Part shown: positions 10,580 through 22,455 of the stretch, in pieces | How positions within the stretch are numbered: position 1 is the first letter of the stretch | How the letters are laid out: each line of letters begins with the position of its first letter | NCBI GenBank assembly: GCA_963930775.1 | Contig: OZ005689.1 | Coordinates: forward strand, 33,713,235 to 33,777,234 | Direction: 5' to 3' | Source: Cliona cf. orientalis | Taxonomy: Eukaryota; Porifera; Demospongiae; Clionaida; Clionaidae | DNA: 64,000 bases | Made by a program: the position numbers and the translations under genes | The notes under the pieces: model-generated | Seen by the model: only the letters and a program-made list of their open reading frames with translations | Told to the model about the DNA's origin: nothing | Databases searched by the model: none

Positions 10580-12922
10580 ATCTTCAGTTCTCATTGCATG
10601 CACGGTACATTGGCTGACAAGACCATGCAAAACTTTGGTATAGGGCTGCATTTGCATGCATGTGGTGGGAAAGTAAATGTTGAATCTGATTGGGCAGTGA
10701 AATTGAATAGCTTATGCACATACATAGCAAGTGTATGTGCCATGAGACCATGCATGTGACTGAGCCAGAGCTCATTGGCATAATATTATTATAGAAATTC
10801 CCTTAGTGCCAGGGCCCAAGGACTCGGCCTTCACTAGACCCTTCTCCTCCTTGGAGATGGGGTCTGGGGATGAGACTGCATGTGTACAATGTCATGTAGA
10901 TGTGATATAGTATGTGGTTGGTACTGTGCTTTTATCTAGTGGAAAAGTAAATAGGTGGTGGCTCTCCAGTGTTAAGTAATTAATTCAGTTAAGCTGCACA
11001 TCATAAAGGCTTTCAGTTGATATAGTGACATAGCCAGGTGCCTCTCTGGACTACCTTTCTGCATAACTTACCTAGGTATACAATGTACATAGAAAGCCAT
11101 GCTAGTATTAAAACGTCCACAGTCCATAATATCATTGATCTGTGATTAATTTGTTGATAGAGATTTTTAAGTATACAAAACTCCTAAAAGATGAGAAGTG
11201 ATTAATATGCTTAGGTAGTTATTTAATTTTGTTTGGTATACATTCCAGGAAATGATTCCAAATGGCCGAACATATACGTACATGGCTGAGCTTTGGTCTA
11301 GTATTACTAGAGTAGAAACGAGGTCATTAAATTTAAAGAATTCGATGGGTGGGGCTATATTACTTTCACTGATAGCTGTTTTGTTGTAGCATTGCATAAT
11401 AATATTATTATAAGAGACAATGGACTTGTTTAGCTGTCTTGGCCAACCTATATATTAGTCATACCACATACATAGTTCGCTATGTATAATAAAGGGCACT
11501 GCTAACTATGCAAGTTTCATTAGCGTTTTGAAACCTTGATCTGGTAGTAAAGCTGCACATGAAGTGTATAAGTATGGTACCAGATTAGTATGGCTATACA
11601 CTTTTGAACAGAGTGTCACCTTCACTTATAAGCTGGACCATTAATGATGATAGGTTTCAGTGACTATAATATTATTATATTGACAGGGCTCAGTGCAAGC
11701 CTGAGCCAGGGTTGTAAATCCAGACTGTGGCATGTCTGGCCATAATTGGGGGAATTTAGGCTTACAAACCTCGCTACCCCAGTAGCACTTTGAATGGAAG
11801 CCATCATTGACTTGTATGGTGACTGGCATACATAGCTACTACAATCATAATATCCTGAGTGTATGTAGCCAGCTGAACTATGCATGCTGACAGTGCACTG
11901 ATTAGCACTGAAAATGTTGGCTATACCTACATAGGCCCTCAAAGTACTGGCAAATTTTAATAAAAGTTTATAAGTGTCCATGTACTGTGGTTTAATTGCA
12001 GCTCACTTGGAACAGCTGAAATCCACAGTACATACATAATTGTACATGGTAGCTTACCTTGGGGTAAAATTCAATGACCTGGAAGTTAGCTCACATGATA
12101 TGATCATGATGCAGTGTCTATGTGACTCTATTTAAAGCACAGGTCAGTAATATTAATTTGACATTGTTGACTGGCATGCATTGTGTTGGATCAACCATGT
12201 AAATAACTACTTGCCAGAACCTAGCTATACTGAGATTATGGCTGGCTTTCAAGCTGACAGAAGACTCGGGATCCACTGTGCCAGCCACTAGTGGCCCTGG
12301 CAGAGTCTAGCTGTGCACTCCGAGTGATTTGGAGCTTTGCCCCCCCAGGGCTGCTAGTAATTTAATTTTAGTACCTGCTATGTGCCTATGGCAAAATTCA
12401 TACTAGACAGTGGTTTGTAGCTAATCAGTCACAGGTAGCTTAAACACATGCTGTGTAGTCTAAGTTCAAGTTTTTTTTTTCTCCTTGAGACAAACCATGG
12501 GTTCAAGGGATGCTGTATGCATCATGACTGCAACAGTTTTCATACCAAGTAACTTAGTTTGCTGCTGCAGGTTATAGGTAGGAAATGCTGATAGTATTCA
12601 TAATAATTTATATAGTATTATTATACAGTGTAGCTATGTGGTACTGAATATAATCTCTGTAGCTACGTTTAACTGTTAGCTAGTGATTTAATTTAGCTAC
12701 CCCTTGAAAGTTATATAGCCAGCTGGTCCTTTCATGCATGCAATGCATGCAATTTTTCTTATGCAGATTATTCATGTTCATCGCTGTGAAACAGTCCTTC
12801 CAAAGTGAGGTTCCGCCTAGGTCAGTAAGTGAAAGTACCTAGACTAAGTGTAGTTAGCAGACTGAATGAACACTTAATTGAGTGATTTGGAAACAGCAAA
12901 ATTAATTATTATGTTTGACTTC
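10580..12922. other. Intron or intergenic DNA, no clear gene
   Basis: Contains two exon-like bits after good acceptors (11249 onward, PNGRTYTYMAELW; 12767 onward, IIHVHRCETVLPK then TGA) that could be 3' exons of the RGG gene, but phases could not be checked with confidence. Otherwise only scattered short ORFs. Confidence 0.35.
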
Positions 12923-12924
12923 TA

Positions 12925-13687
12925 CTCAGGCGCAGTAAGGACTGGGACCAGCGCGATAATGATATTCATAGCAGGGTCCCCGCCCACTGTACAGCTATCT
13001 CCCAGATCGATGAATTTTACACCGAAAATCCAGTACATACGTGATAATCCTTACACTTTATCAATGATTCATCCATGTATAGCCAGTAGGAGACCTTCTG
13101 AATAGCGATTCTGGAGCAGCTAACTGACAGGTCATGTGACCTAAGCCACACCCGCTAGTAGTGAAGTATAGGAATAGGTAGACTGTGCTAGGCGGGGTGT
13201 TGGAACAAGATGGTTCGACGAGTTCTGTCGCTCATAGTACTTATGTAAGTAATATCTAAAGATCTATCGTTTGCAATTTTTAACTTACCCCTCCAATTTC
13301 TCAAAAGAAGGCTTAAAGTGGGAGTGGCACTTTTGTTGATTTTCACCTCTCTCTGCCAAATGGACGGTCATTTTAAAAATTGCAAACGACAAAAATGTTA
13401 TAAATCAAAGTAAGAAACTACGACTATGGCTATCTAGCTCATCCATGACCGAGAAGTTCACCGCCTAGGTGATCCATGTTGACTGAAGTGCTTCCATGAA
13501 AATGGAGGTGTGGCCGTTGCGGTTTGATGGGCGGGGCTAAAAGAGGTGTCATTAGCCACATCAAAGGTTGAAGAACCTGGGATAACTGTCACATTACTTC
13601 ATTACTTTTCATTTTGCAGTAACTATGCTTACAAGACATTGTAAAAACAGTAAAATTTAGCTGGTCCCAGTCCTTAACTGGCCTGAG
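12925..13687. mobile_element. MITE with TA duplication, 763 bp
   Basis: Left end 12925-12952 (CTCAGG, then AAGGACTGGGACCAGC) and right end 13660-13687 are inverse copies over 28 bp with a small shift. TA flanks both sides (12923-12924, 13688-13689). An inner inverted pair (GTTTGCAATTTTT near 13269 and its inverse near 13374) adds a second hairpin. A small ATG-plus-donor unit near 13210 (MVRRVLSLIVL before GTAAGT) is probably fortuitous. Confidence 0.7.
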
Positions 13688-13689
13688 TA

Positions 13690-14712
13690 TGATCCTTTTA
13701 ACTATACTGCTGCAGGGTGCTGTGCATGTGTGTTTATATTATTATGTCAAGAGTAGGTTAGCATTGTATATACTCTTGGGCTAGTATATTGTGCAGCTAA
13801 ATTAACCATGTATCCTCTAGACTATAAGGTGCATTCAACCATGCATGCAGTGTAGCAGTAGGTAGTGTGGTGTGAGGTGATAATATTGGGTTGACTTGGT
13901 TTTGGGAGGGACTTAGTACATTAGGAAATGATGTAGTGGTTTATTAGTTAAATGTTTTTGGTGGGAAGACCTAGCCTTGGGATTTAAAGCAGTAAAGGAC
14001 CCAAGAGGGCATGGCATATAGCCCAAGGATAAGGGTGGTTGGTATAGGTTGTCTTTGTTGTCTTTCATTTTACACCTGTGCATACTATACTACACAGTGT
14101 CATCTCGGCTGCAAACCACTGTTACAGTTCTGCTTTAGCTACATGTACATAGCTGTAGCCCCAAAAAATCCCCTGCCCTAAAAATTTTTTTTGGCTGTTG
14201 CTTAGCAACCAAAGTTTTATAGGCCAATTACTATAGTACTGAGGCATGGGTGATATAGTAGGGTAGGCTAATAATGAGGACAAACAACTTGAACTATTTA
14301 TAATATGATACCCTTATAGTGCTGCCTAGAATTCAAGAATCAATCAATCACAGTGCACTTTTTCCACCAGCATCACTGATGATCATGAGTGACCTCAGTG
14401 CAAGCAGATTGAGGTCTGATTGTACAATATTATTTCTCATTGGAAAATTGTAGAGGGTACTGGGTATGTAATGTAATAAGAAATCATAAAAAATTAATGA
14501 ATTTGTGCATTGAGCTATCCATCATAATACATCCATAGTATGAGCATGTGCACATGCACATGCAATGGTGTGTGTGTGCGTGTGCACGCCTGTGTGTGTG
14601 TGTGTGTGTGCATAATAAAAAAACAATAACAGAACATGAAGTTCAGACTAGGACTAGTTATCATCCTGATCAGAATCAATTGCAGGACAAGGAATAAAAT
14701 ATAATGTCATAT
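13690..14712. other. Spacer with GT microsatellite
   Basis: No gene supported. A TG/GT-rich tract runs about 14568-14611. Confidence 0.5.
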
Positions 14713-14714
14713 AT

Positions 14715-14750
14715 GTGACCGGATCTGAGAAAACCCGGCATATTGTCAAA
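14715..14750 (+). mobile_element. Solo left end of a GTGACC-type element
   Basis: GTGACCGGATCTGAGAAAAC after ATAT matches the termini of the GTGACC elements elsewhere in the window, but no matching right end was found nearby. The related right end at about 56208-56238 (GCCGGGTTTTGTCATATACG) is also solitary. Confidence 0.5.
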
Positions 14751-14848
14751 ATGCTGGTTCACTACTGCATAATAGACAAGTGAAAATTTTCCATCATTGC
14801 AAGATAAAGGAAAGCTTATTCCAGTAGGAAAAGCTGAAGATCCACTGT

Positions 14849-15109
14849 CAGGGTTTCTTTCAGGGGGGGCGGCCCCTTGGCATTCAATTACAAATACTGT
14901 GTCAGAGAAATAGGCAATGGCACAGCTAATTTTGGCCGTCAGATTGCACCAGAAACGGTCTGAGAGGACCTAAATTCCAAAAATTTTCTGGGGGAGGACC
15001 CCCACACCCCCCTTTATGGCATATTCTTTGATTCTACTTTGCCCTCCTCCCAAATTTCACTGAACCCTGGTTTCGCCCCCTCTTGGGAAATTTTCTGAAA
15101 GAAACCCTG
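14849..15109. mobile_element. hAT-like MITE, CAGGGTTTC termini, 261 bp
   Basis: 15-bp perfect TIRs, CAGGGTTTCTTTCAG and its inverse, flanked by the 5-bp duplication ACTGT (14844-14848 and 15110-15114). Non-coding. CAG...CTG ends with a 5-bp TSD match the elements at 24501-24825, 37710-40786 and 56369-56672. Confidence 0.85.
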
Positions 15110-16981
15110 ACTGTTATCATTGTTAATGTGCAAGCTTCTGATGTTTTTATACGGATTGTGATCTGTGTACCAGAGCCGATGGCTGTACTTGCAAGTGATT
15201 GAGCGCTGAATAATTGGGATACATTTTGCACCAGTCTTTTAATTGATCCCATATTCAGTCTTCGCGAATTTACTATGACTGATACCACATACGACCATCT
15301 CATGCTTCATAATTCATGTGAAAAGTATCCAGTGATATGGTCCCGTATTGATCCACAAGCAGAAGAAATTCTAATCGTATTATTTTATTGCTTCATGATT
15401 GGTAGATCTGAATTCAGTTTGAGAAAATTTGGTAAGGCCATGGTAATAAAATTAACGGTTTCTCAGACATCTGGAAGCTTCCCTGGCATGCGGGAGGGCG
15501 CTGTTTTTTTATTATTGAGCCAAAATTGTCTATGAATATCATTAACTACATGGGTACAAAAGTTCAATTTTCACCAGAACATGAGTACAAAGGTACACAG
15601 TGCACAACACAAAAACGTACACATCAGGGTACAGTAAAATAAAGCACAGACACTACACACTATTTCTTCTTTTTGCCAGGGGTACTGGAAGAGGCCATTA
15701 AATTTCTCTTTCGTCAAAAAGCTTTAGGTTTGCTAGAAAAGCAAGTAGAACAAGTTGGATATACTGGTGTTGCTTGTTCTCCAGAAATCAAGTCATCTTC
15801 TGACCCACAGTGAATACAGATTGGATCATGCACACCACACGAGTAGTAGGGTATTTCCACCCTGTCTGCACAGGTGAGATTAGCTCGTATGTACACTTTG
15901 CCAATCAACTCCTGATCTCGGGAACTGCACTCAATATCCTTCATAATAGACCCACAACTGTATTGTACAAGGTCTACGATCCTATTCAATCTTTCCATCT
16001 CATCATACTTCAACTTCCTAGCAGCATAGATCACCCGCTGTTTGCCACACTCAGTGCACTCGATACTTTTACAGGTATTTGAAGCATGCTGGCTCGTTGG
16101 ATTGAAGGGAATTCCATGTGATCCACTAGTTGACTTCTCTTGTAGAGATGGACGATGTTTTTCAGTTGTCTGTGTTCCATATAATTCTGAAAATGGAAGA
16201 TAGTGTTCTTTACCAGAATCAGGAACAGGATCTGGAATGAAATGAATCTGCTCAAACACACTCGATGGCAGACGAACTGGAGTGCAAATATTGCAGTCTG
16301 CCTTTCCACATTTCTTGATGCTGAACATGTAGTGCCTCTGTATGCAACAGTGCTCAAGGAATGACCTCAAGCCATGCTTTTGTTTCAAAATAGGAGCTCT
16401 TGTATCGGACTTGGTCAGAGTTGAATCTACCTGAAGAATCACATTCCAAAATTCATCCAGTTCTGGTGATGAACTGGAATGAAAAACTTGAAATGGAATT
16501 TCTTTCAATTTCAATCTGATAAACAATGACTCCAGCAGAAATTTCACCGGCTTGATGCTCATTACAATGGCCTCCTTCAACCCAGGATGGGTAGAACACG
16601 CGGTGCGAATGTCTTTCACTGACTTGCAAGAGGAAATGGCAGCTTCAAATTGAGCAGGCATTTCCTTCCTCATTAACCCCACTCCCTGGAGTGCTAGATT
16701 CAATATCGACATGATTCGTTCTACTGGATTTCTCCAGGACTGATACGTGCAGTTCGAACCGCTGCGAGAAAGTACATCTTAGAAAAAGACAGATGAGGGC
16801 AATTTTGGTAGTCAGGTACGTAATCCGATGATCAGGACCACCATCACTATATAGCAGGACAATCGGTGTTGCAAAATCCACTTGGGAGTTCAATACATTG
16901 GCTAATTCTGTGCAGTGTCTTAGGGGTGAGGATGGCTCATTCCTAGCTTCTTTTAATCCCACAAACACTCTGCCTCTATAT

Positions 16982-17399
16982 GTGAGCGGATTTGAGAAAA
17001 GGGCCCACTTCGCGCAAAACGCGAATTTTTGGCACTTTTCAAGCTGTCACCACACAAAAAGTATAAGAGCCTTAGGCTTCTGGCTTGGTTTGTAAGCAGA
17101 TCAGGCCTTCTACTAAATATATCCAACGTTAGAGAGTCTGGCTAAGCTCCTGTCCAAAGCACTGAACGCTTGAAGTGAGGCATAAAACGGCCGATTTCGA
17201 ACGCGATCGATACGCGCGGGCGCCACGCCCATACCGGATGTGGGCGGGGCGCGAATTTTACAGCGAGTGTTGACTAATGATTGAAGAATGTTTGCTCCAA
17301 GTCTGAAGCTCATAGCTATTACAGTTCAGAAGTTATGCGCAATTTAAAACGAAAATTCGGAAAATGCGCGAAGTGGGCCCTTTTCTCAAATCCGCTCAC
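16982..17399. mobile_element. MITE, GTGAGC termini, inserted at a splice acceptor
   Basis: Ends GTGAGCGGATTTGAGAAAAG and the inverse at 17380-17399; the inverted similarity continues through GGGCCCACTTCGCGC. 4-bp TSD ATAT (16978-16981 and 17400-17403). The left TSD directly abuts the AG (16977-16976) that begins the third exon of the minus-strand transposase, so the MITE end now supplies the upstream pyrimidine-rich tract. Confidence 0.85.
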
Positions 17400-17637
17400 A
17401 TATTAGAAAGAAATCAAACCAAGGAGTATCAAAAAATATAGTACATACCAAAATAAATGACAACATGTGTTAGCATACACACAATCAAGGTGTTGCATGG
17501 GCAAGCAGATAAGATCAGAGCACATACCAGACTGGTATCCCATTGCACACACTTACACTGGGGCAACAGTACAAGTGCATGGCTAAACCACACAAAAGAC
17601 ATGGGGACATCACCTGACTGCTATTGCACACTGATAT

Positions 17638-17762
17638 GATACACACATACAGAGAGAGAGAGAGAGAAGAGAACACACAAACACATGCACACAGGGAGAG
17701 AACACATGCACACACACAGAGAGAACATTAGTGCGCACACACACACACACACACACACACAA
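17638..17762. repeat. GA and CA microsatellite in intron
   Basis: AGAG and CACA runs within the intron between the second and third transposase exons. ORFs with Cys/Val/Leu repeats here are artefacts. Confidence 0.85.
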
Positions 17763-20245
17763 TGTACACATACTACTGTACATACACATGTATACAAACC
17801 TATAGAAGCTCTCCTGTATGCTTTCTGGAATATCACAGATCATGGTAACACTGGGAACCAATGAAAATCTTGTAAAATCGTGGTCTGCTACTTGAAACTT
17901 GGTGTTTAGTCCCACGACAACCCTCCGCCCCCGCTCAACAGCCGCCACTGGTAATCCAGGCTCTCCAATCTTGAGATGATGCTTATCAACAAAAATGAGG
18001 AGGCTATGCTCACGGAACATGATTGCAAACTCTCGAAGATACCTATTAAAAACAGAAGATACAAATAAATCACACCCAGATACGCACACTACAAAATTAG
18101 TGGGTATGTTTACCTGAACAAAGCTGATGCGTAGTGTGCATCAATGTGGTGATGACGAAACTGTCGTGACTGAATCATGAACTTGACTTCTAGCCTACCA
18201 GTGTATTGGTATGCTGTGCGGCGTGTTACATCCTTAGGCCAAAATTGAAACAACAGCCATTTCTCAGATGGTAGAGGAGTACCCTCTGGGCATTGCTGGC
18301 TAACTTGTTTGTGCAGGTCACTCACTGATAAGGCAGTGGCAAGATGAGTAACGGTATCATGTCGACGTTCATCTGCTGCAAGATCAATGGAACTGTTCAG
18401 ATACTTCTTGCACTCTTCCCAAAAAACTTGATACTTCTCTGGTCGGCCTTGATTGTAGTGCCCCAGATCATAAATAATTTCAGGATCTTCAGTATCCAAA
18501 TCCAACCGTACACGCTCATCGACCACTGCTTCAGCAGCATCATGACTACTGGAGGCATCACCAGTAAGCTTTCGATATAGCTCTCTCATGAATGCAGGCT
18601 TTACCCCACATATTCGACCGAAGCTCCCAACAGCTGCTTTACGCATTGCTCGAGTATGGTGCACAGGTAAGTCACCTTTCAGCTTATCCATCACTGTCAT
18701 ATTTCTTTGAACTAGCTCTTCCTTGCTGCTGTCAGTGGGAAGCCTCCAAACAAAGTGTAAACTTGGAATTCCACCACCAAAAGCATGTGTAAATTTAGCA
18801 CAGTGGTGCTGGATGCCTTGTTTCATGCCATCAATGTAGTTCCGCCGCTTTATAGCATCGTCAGGACAGAACTCGCTCAAAAGGATTGGGTCATACTCAT
18901 GCTTCTGCGAGAGAGCATCATTCAGTGGCTTGTATCGCTCACATACAGTAGGCCTGAGAGATGATACCGGATCAAGAAACGTGATTGAGTTATCGTCAGC
19001 ACGAACTGGATGGAGTAGGGCATGATTAGCAGCAACTTTCTTGCTTTGGCTGAGCAAGTACGTTGAATAGCCATGCAGAGATCACGCAAGCTTTTCTACT
19101 GGCTCACGAATCACAGAGCATCTCCCTTTAGACATCCAGGGTTTCTCCAGCAGCTCGAATAATTTGCGTGCGTTGACTTCAACAGCAGCGTGCTCCAGCG
19201 TTTTTCGCTTGTGTCTGCTAGCTTCTGGAACGTTATAACCAGAAAAACCTGAGAATTCAGTAGGAATAGCGTAGCTTCTGTCTGCAAATGTCTCCGAATG
19301 TCCATCGATTAACCACAAGGCATCTGCCAATGTACTCAACAGACAGTTTCCTTTTGTTTCCACGTCCGTTGGTTGAAAGCCTACCCCCTTATTTTCCAGC
19401 CAAGAAGAGACGGCGTTTGCCAATTCTTCCTTCTTATTTTTTGGACTAGACACACGCTGTACGAATTTGATTTCTCGTTGACTGCTCATGAGAACGGAAA
19501 ATGCATTAGGACTCCCTTGAGTTACCGTCATAGAAGTGGACAGGCGAGCATCGGTTGGTTCTACGCGATATCGGACAAATTTTCCAGCAAACTCTATAGC
19601 ATCCCTGGCAGTAATGCTGCAAGGACAGTCTTGAAAGGGCCCATTTTGGCTTTGTCCTATGGAGCAAATAAACGGTTGATCTTCTAGTTCAGGTGGCATT
19701 TGCAAAGATGAACCACTCTCAATAGTACCAGCAACGATGCCACAGTAAATATCTCCAAGTGTCACTATTTCCGATACTTGATGAACACCCCACGCTTTCA
19801 AAACTTTACATCCACTGACTATTTCTACAGAAACAAGCATTTTAGTAGTCGAATAGTTAGCTAACAACTTTCAAACTAGAACCATATAGACCTAACAAAC
19901 TCCAGCCTCTGCATGTACAACTACATGAGGAGACAGAAGCCCGCGTGATCACGTGATGCCTAAATGGGGTCACGTGACACTTTTGACCTTTGACCTAATA
20001 ATAAAAAAAGGTTCTCAAGGACAAAAACAGGATGCGGGCGGGTCTGAGAAACCGTTAATTTTATTACCATGGCCTAATGATGGTAAGAGGACCGTCAGCA
20101 ATGCTATTTGAAAAAGTGGTGCTTCTGCAGTGCTTTCTCAAGGTTAGTGTATGAACCAAATCTTCTGCAGAATTAGGTGTACACTCAATTCCCAATGTAA
20201 TTTCACTACCAATAGTTGTACCAACATCTTCTGAAACTACTATAT

Positions 20246-22044
20246 GTGACCTGCTATGGAAAACCCGACTACTCGCGCTAAAATATGATTCTGCAGTAGG
20301 GGGTTCGATACTCGACTCAACGTTATTTTTTCGAATTTTTTTTCTTTGGATATTCTGAAAGTGTAGTCCTTTGCCCATCCATTTATAAAATTTCAGCGCA
20401 ATCCGAGCTTGTTCGGTGTGTGTACCGCTCGAAAGAAAGAATGGCGTTCAGTTTTAGCTAGCTACGTGAACGGACCTACAGTATTATCGATCTATTATAA
20501 TCTACAAGTTGCGGTCGATCACCATGATGATACCCACACTTAGCGACCTAGCATAGCACAGTAAGTCAGTAGTGGCCGACTCGAGGCTCTTGTATTGCTT
20601 TCAATACTACACAGAGCAGCCGCTCACACTTGTCTCCATGATCGACGGCACCAGAAGTAAATCAAGACAGTCCCACCCATCCACCCCACCCCCTAATCAT
20701 ACAGTACACTGTCATAATACTGAATTGAATTGTTTACTAAAATCAGTATCAATGTCTAACTATCTATGTAGACCGACAGAGCTCAACAGCAGCAGCCCAG
20801 TCCTGCCTGAGGGAGCCCACAGCCTTGAGCACAACACTATTTTGAGCTGTCTGAAGACTCAGTGAATCTAAGAGGGAGGGGAGCGAGAAGAGAGAAAGAG
20901 ATAGATGGAACGGGGGGAGGGGAGTACAGAGAGAGAGAGAGGGAGTGAAAGAGAGAGAGTTAGAGAGAAAGAAAGAGGAGGTAAATACCGAGGTAAATTA
21001 CATGGACATACACGTACATTCACGGATAATTTGATATGCATGTTACTTGTACGGTTATGGATGAGGATGAAGGAACTAGTACCTGTGCAGCAAACTTCAT
21101 AAACAGCTACTGAGAAGACCTTGTCAATGTATCAGTCTCAGAATCACTGTTGAGTCGACAGCCACTATCCTCGTTGACATCCACACAAACCCCAGCTCAA
21201 ATGTGCCAGCTTGGATACATACCTGTCCCATTGTATACGATCTCATGCAAGACTAGTCGACTCTCCTTCCTCATGTTTGTCGCCGGCTTTAAGCCCTTCT
21301 CTCCTTCCCCCTCCCCCCAATTTCTGCAAGTACATCATACATGTACATGCACGCATACACACACAAACTCTCCGTTTACTATACATGTACCTTTGCTTTC
21401 CAAATCTTAAACAATGAGCAGACTCATCCTCACAGTGAGAGCAACACATCCAGTCAGTTGGTAGACTCATAGCGCAGTACAGAGCCTTCAAAATTACATT
21501 TTCTACAACAAAGGTAAACTGAGCTTTTCACAAACGTAGCTCATACCAAACAGCGCACACAGCTAGCTAGTAAATTCACAGCTACGAATGGCTACCTCAT
21601 GTGTGACTCCTTCGTACTTTGCCAGAAGTACTTCATGTTAAATCACACCCAGGGGTGTTTATTACATGCAGCCTTAGCTATCATAGACAACTCACGAAGT
21701 GTAGAGTCCATTGCTACTCTCGATATCTTCTCCCTAAGACCAGGACTGCTGTACTGGCGCTCTCTCTGTGGCCATCTTTCCCGGCAAATTCATTATGGCG
21801 CTAACCGCGTGGTGTAATACAGAGCGTATACGGAAATATTGAACGTTGAGCTATATACGTACAAAACGCTCCGTTTCTTGAAAAATTGTGAACTTAGGCA
21901 CGGGTGACCCGTGTACAATTTTTTGGCCATAACTCAGCTTAGGAAGCTTTTTAGAGCCTGGCTCTTTGACTTTTGAACTCTACAGTAAATTTTGCGTTGA
22001 TCTATACCCAATCGCGAGTGGTCGGTTTTTCCATAGCGGGTTAC
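20246..22044 (+). mobile_element. Non-autonomous GTGACC element, copy A, 1.8 kb
   Basis: Starts GTGACCTGCTATGGAAAACC and ends with the inverse (GGTTTTTCCATAGCGGGTTAC). TSD ATAT (20242-20245 and 22045-22048). The internal sequence matches 34295-36216 in the opposite direction over most of its length, including the GA-rich tract (about 20872-20975) and the subterminal blocks. The open frames inside (20572-20865, 21150-21417 and others) are short, partly simple-sequence, and differ between the two copies, so no protein is called. Confidence 0.85.
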
Positions 22045-22047
22045 ATA

Positions 22048-22455
22048 TTATTCATCGAAGTCACTATCTGGTGTCAAACTCATATGCTCTATGTAGCAGA
22101 TGAAATGGCATTCAGTGAGATATGAGCTTGATACCTTAAATTTCTTCTTAGCTGGTGCAATACAACCTTCAATCCTTGTAGGTCTATGCTCTATGTAGCA
22201 GATAGATGGGCTTTCTGTGAGATATGAGCTTGATAACTTAATTTTCTTCTTAGCTGGTGCAATACAACCTTTAATCCCTCTCCCTTTGGGCATGGTTGTA
22301 GTTATTAACTTTGTAAGGCTCTGGACTTTTTGACCCTCTTTCTGAGTGAGAGCACAAGTGCAGTGCTTGCATTTTGGACAGTAATAAAATATATTATATG
22401 TAGTCTGAAGAACAGGCAGGTAAATCAAGTGTTGGGTACTGTCTTTGTTTCGCAA
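22048..22455 (-). CDS. ORF with two 33-residue repeats, unknown
   Basis: A 135-codon minus-strand frame ending in an acidic tail (SLTPDSDFDE). Two tandem units of about 99 bp (roughly 22080-22276) encode GCIAPAKKK(I/F)K(L/V)SSSYLTE, then CYIEH. A CPKCKHCTC cluster precedes them. It begins where copy A ends: its stop overlaps the TSD, so the natural C-terminus may have been changed. No homologue is recognised; it could be a genuine exon or a chance frame kept open by the duplication. Confidence 0.3.
   Translation of the reverse strand: MRNKDSTQHLIYLPVLQTTYNIFYYCPKCKHCTCALTQKEGQKVQSLTKLITTTMPKGRGIKGCIAPAKKKIKLSSSYLTESPSICYIEHRPTRIEGCIAPAKKKFKVSSSYLTECHFICYIEHMSLTPDSDFDE

Larger units (their letters stand above)
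15714..19867 (-). pseudogene. DDE-like transposase of the 4.6-kb element, decayed
   Basis: Minus-strand exons: 19867-18114, 18042-17800 and 16975-15714, with in-phase GT-AG junctions (donors GTAAAC and GTTTGT). The first exon is cut by one in-frame TGA (19084-19082) and otherwise runs through (EKLA-stop-SLHGYSTYLLSQ), as from a CGA to TGA change. The putative acidic triad lies in conserved blocks: FVDKHHLKIGEPG (exon 2), LYSDGGPDHRITY and WRNPVERIMS (exon 3). The last exon holds Cys pairs (KKCGKADCNIC, CTECGKQ, CIHCGS, CSTC) that look zinc-binding, and exon 1 has a segment GNCLLSTLADALW faintly like an OTU core. Between SDGGPDHR and NPVER the frame changes twice near 16720-16790, so this copy is probably inactive. 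A relative is at 22840-25110. Family unassigned. Confidence 0.75.
15436..20074 (-). mobile_element. 4.6-kb DNA transposon, 33-bp TIRs, TAA TSD
   Basis: Positions 15436-15468 begin GGCCATGGTAATAAAATTAA and are the exact inverse complement of 20042-20074, giving perfect 33-bp terminal repeats. TAA stands directly outside both ends (15433-15435 and 20075-20077). The element is 4639 bp, minus about 420 bp for a later MITE at 16982-17399. A single spliced gene on the minus strand fills it. A 3-bp TWA duplication is typical of PIF/Harbinger, but the encoded protein does not show the motifs I know for that group. The superfamily is therefore left open. Confidence 0.88.

Noticed and set aside
17515..17836. 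Cys/Val/Leu-rich minus-strand ORFs
   Set aside because: Translation of GA/CA microsatellites in an intron; only the part above 17800 is real exon.
20572..21491. Several 65-97 codon ORFs inside copy A (and counterparts in copy B)
   Set aside because: Not conserved in frame between the two copies and partly simple sequence.
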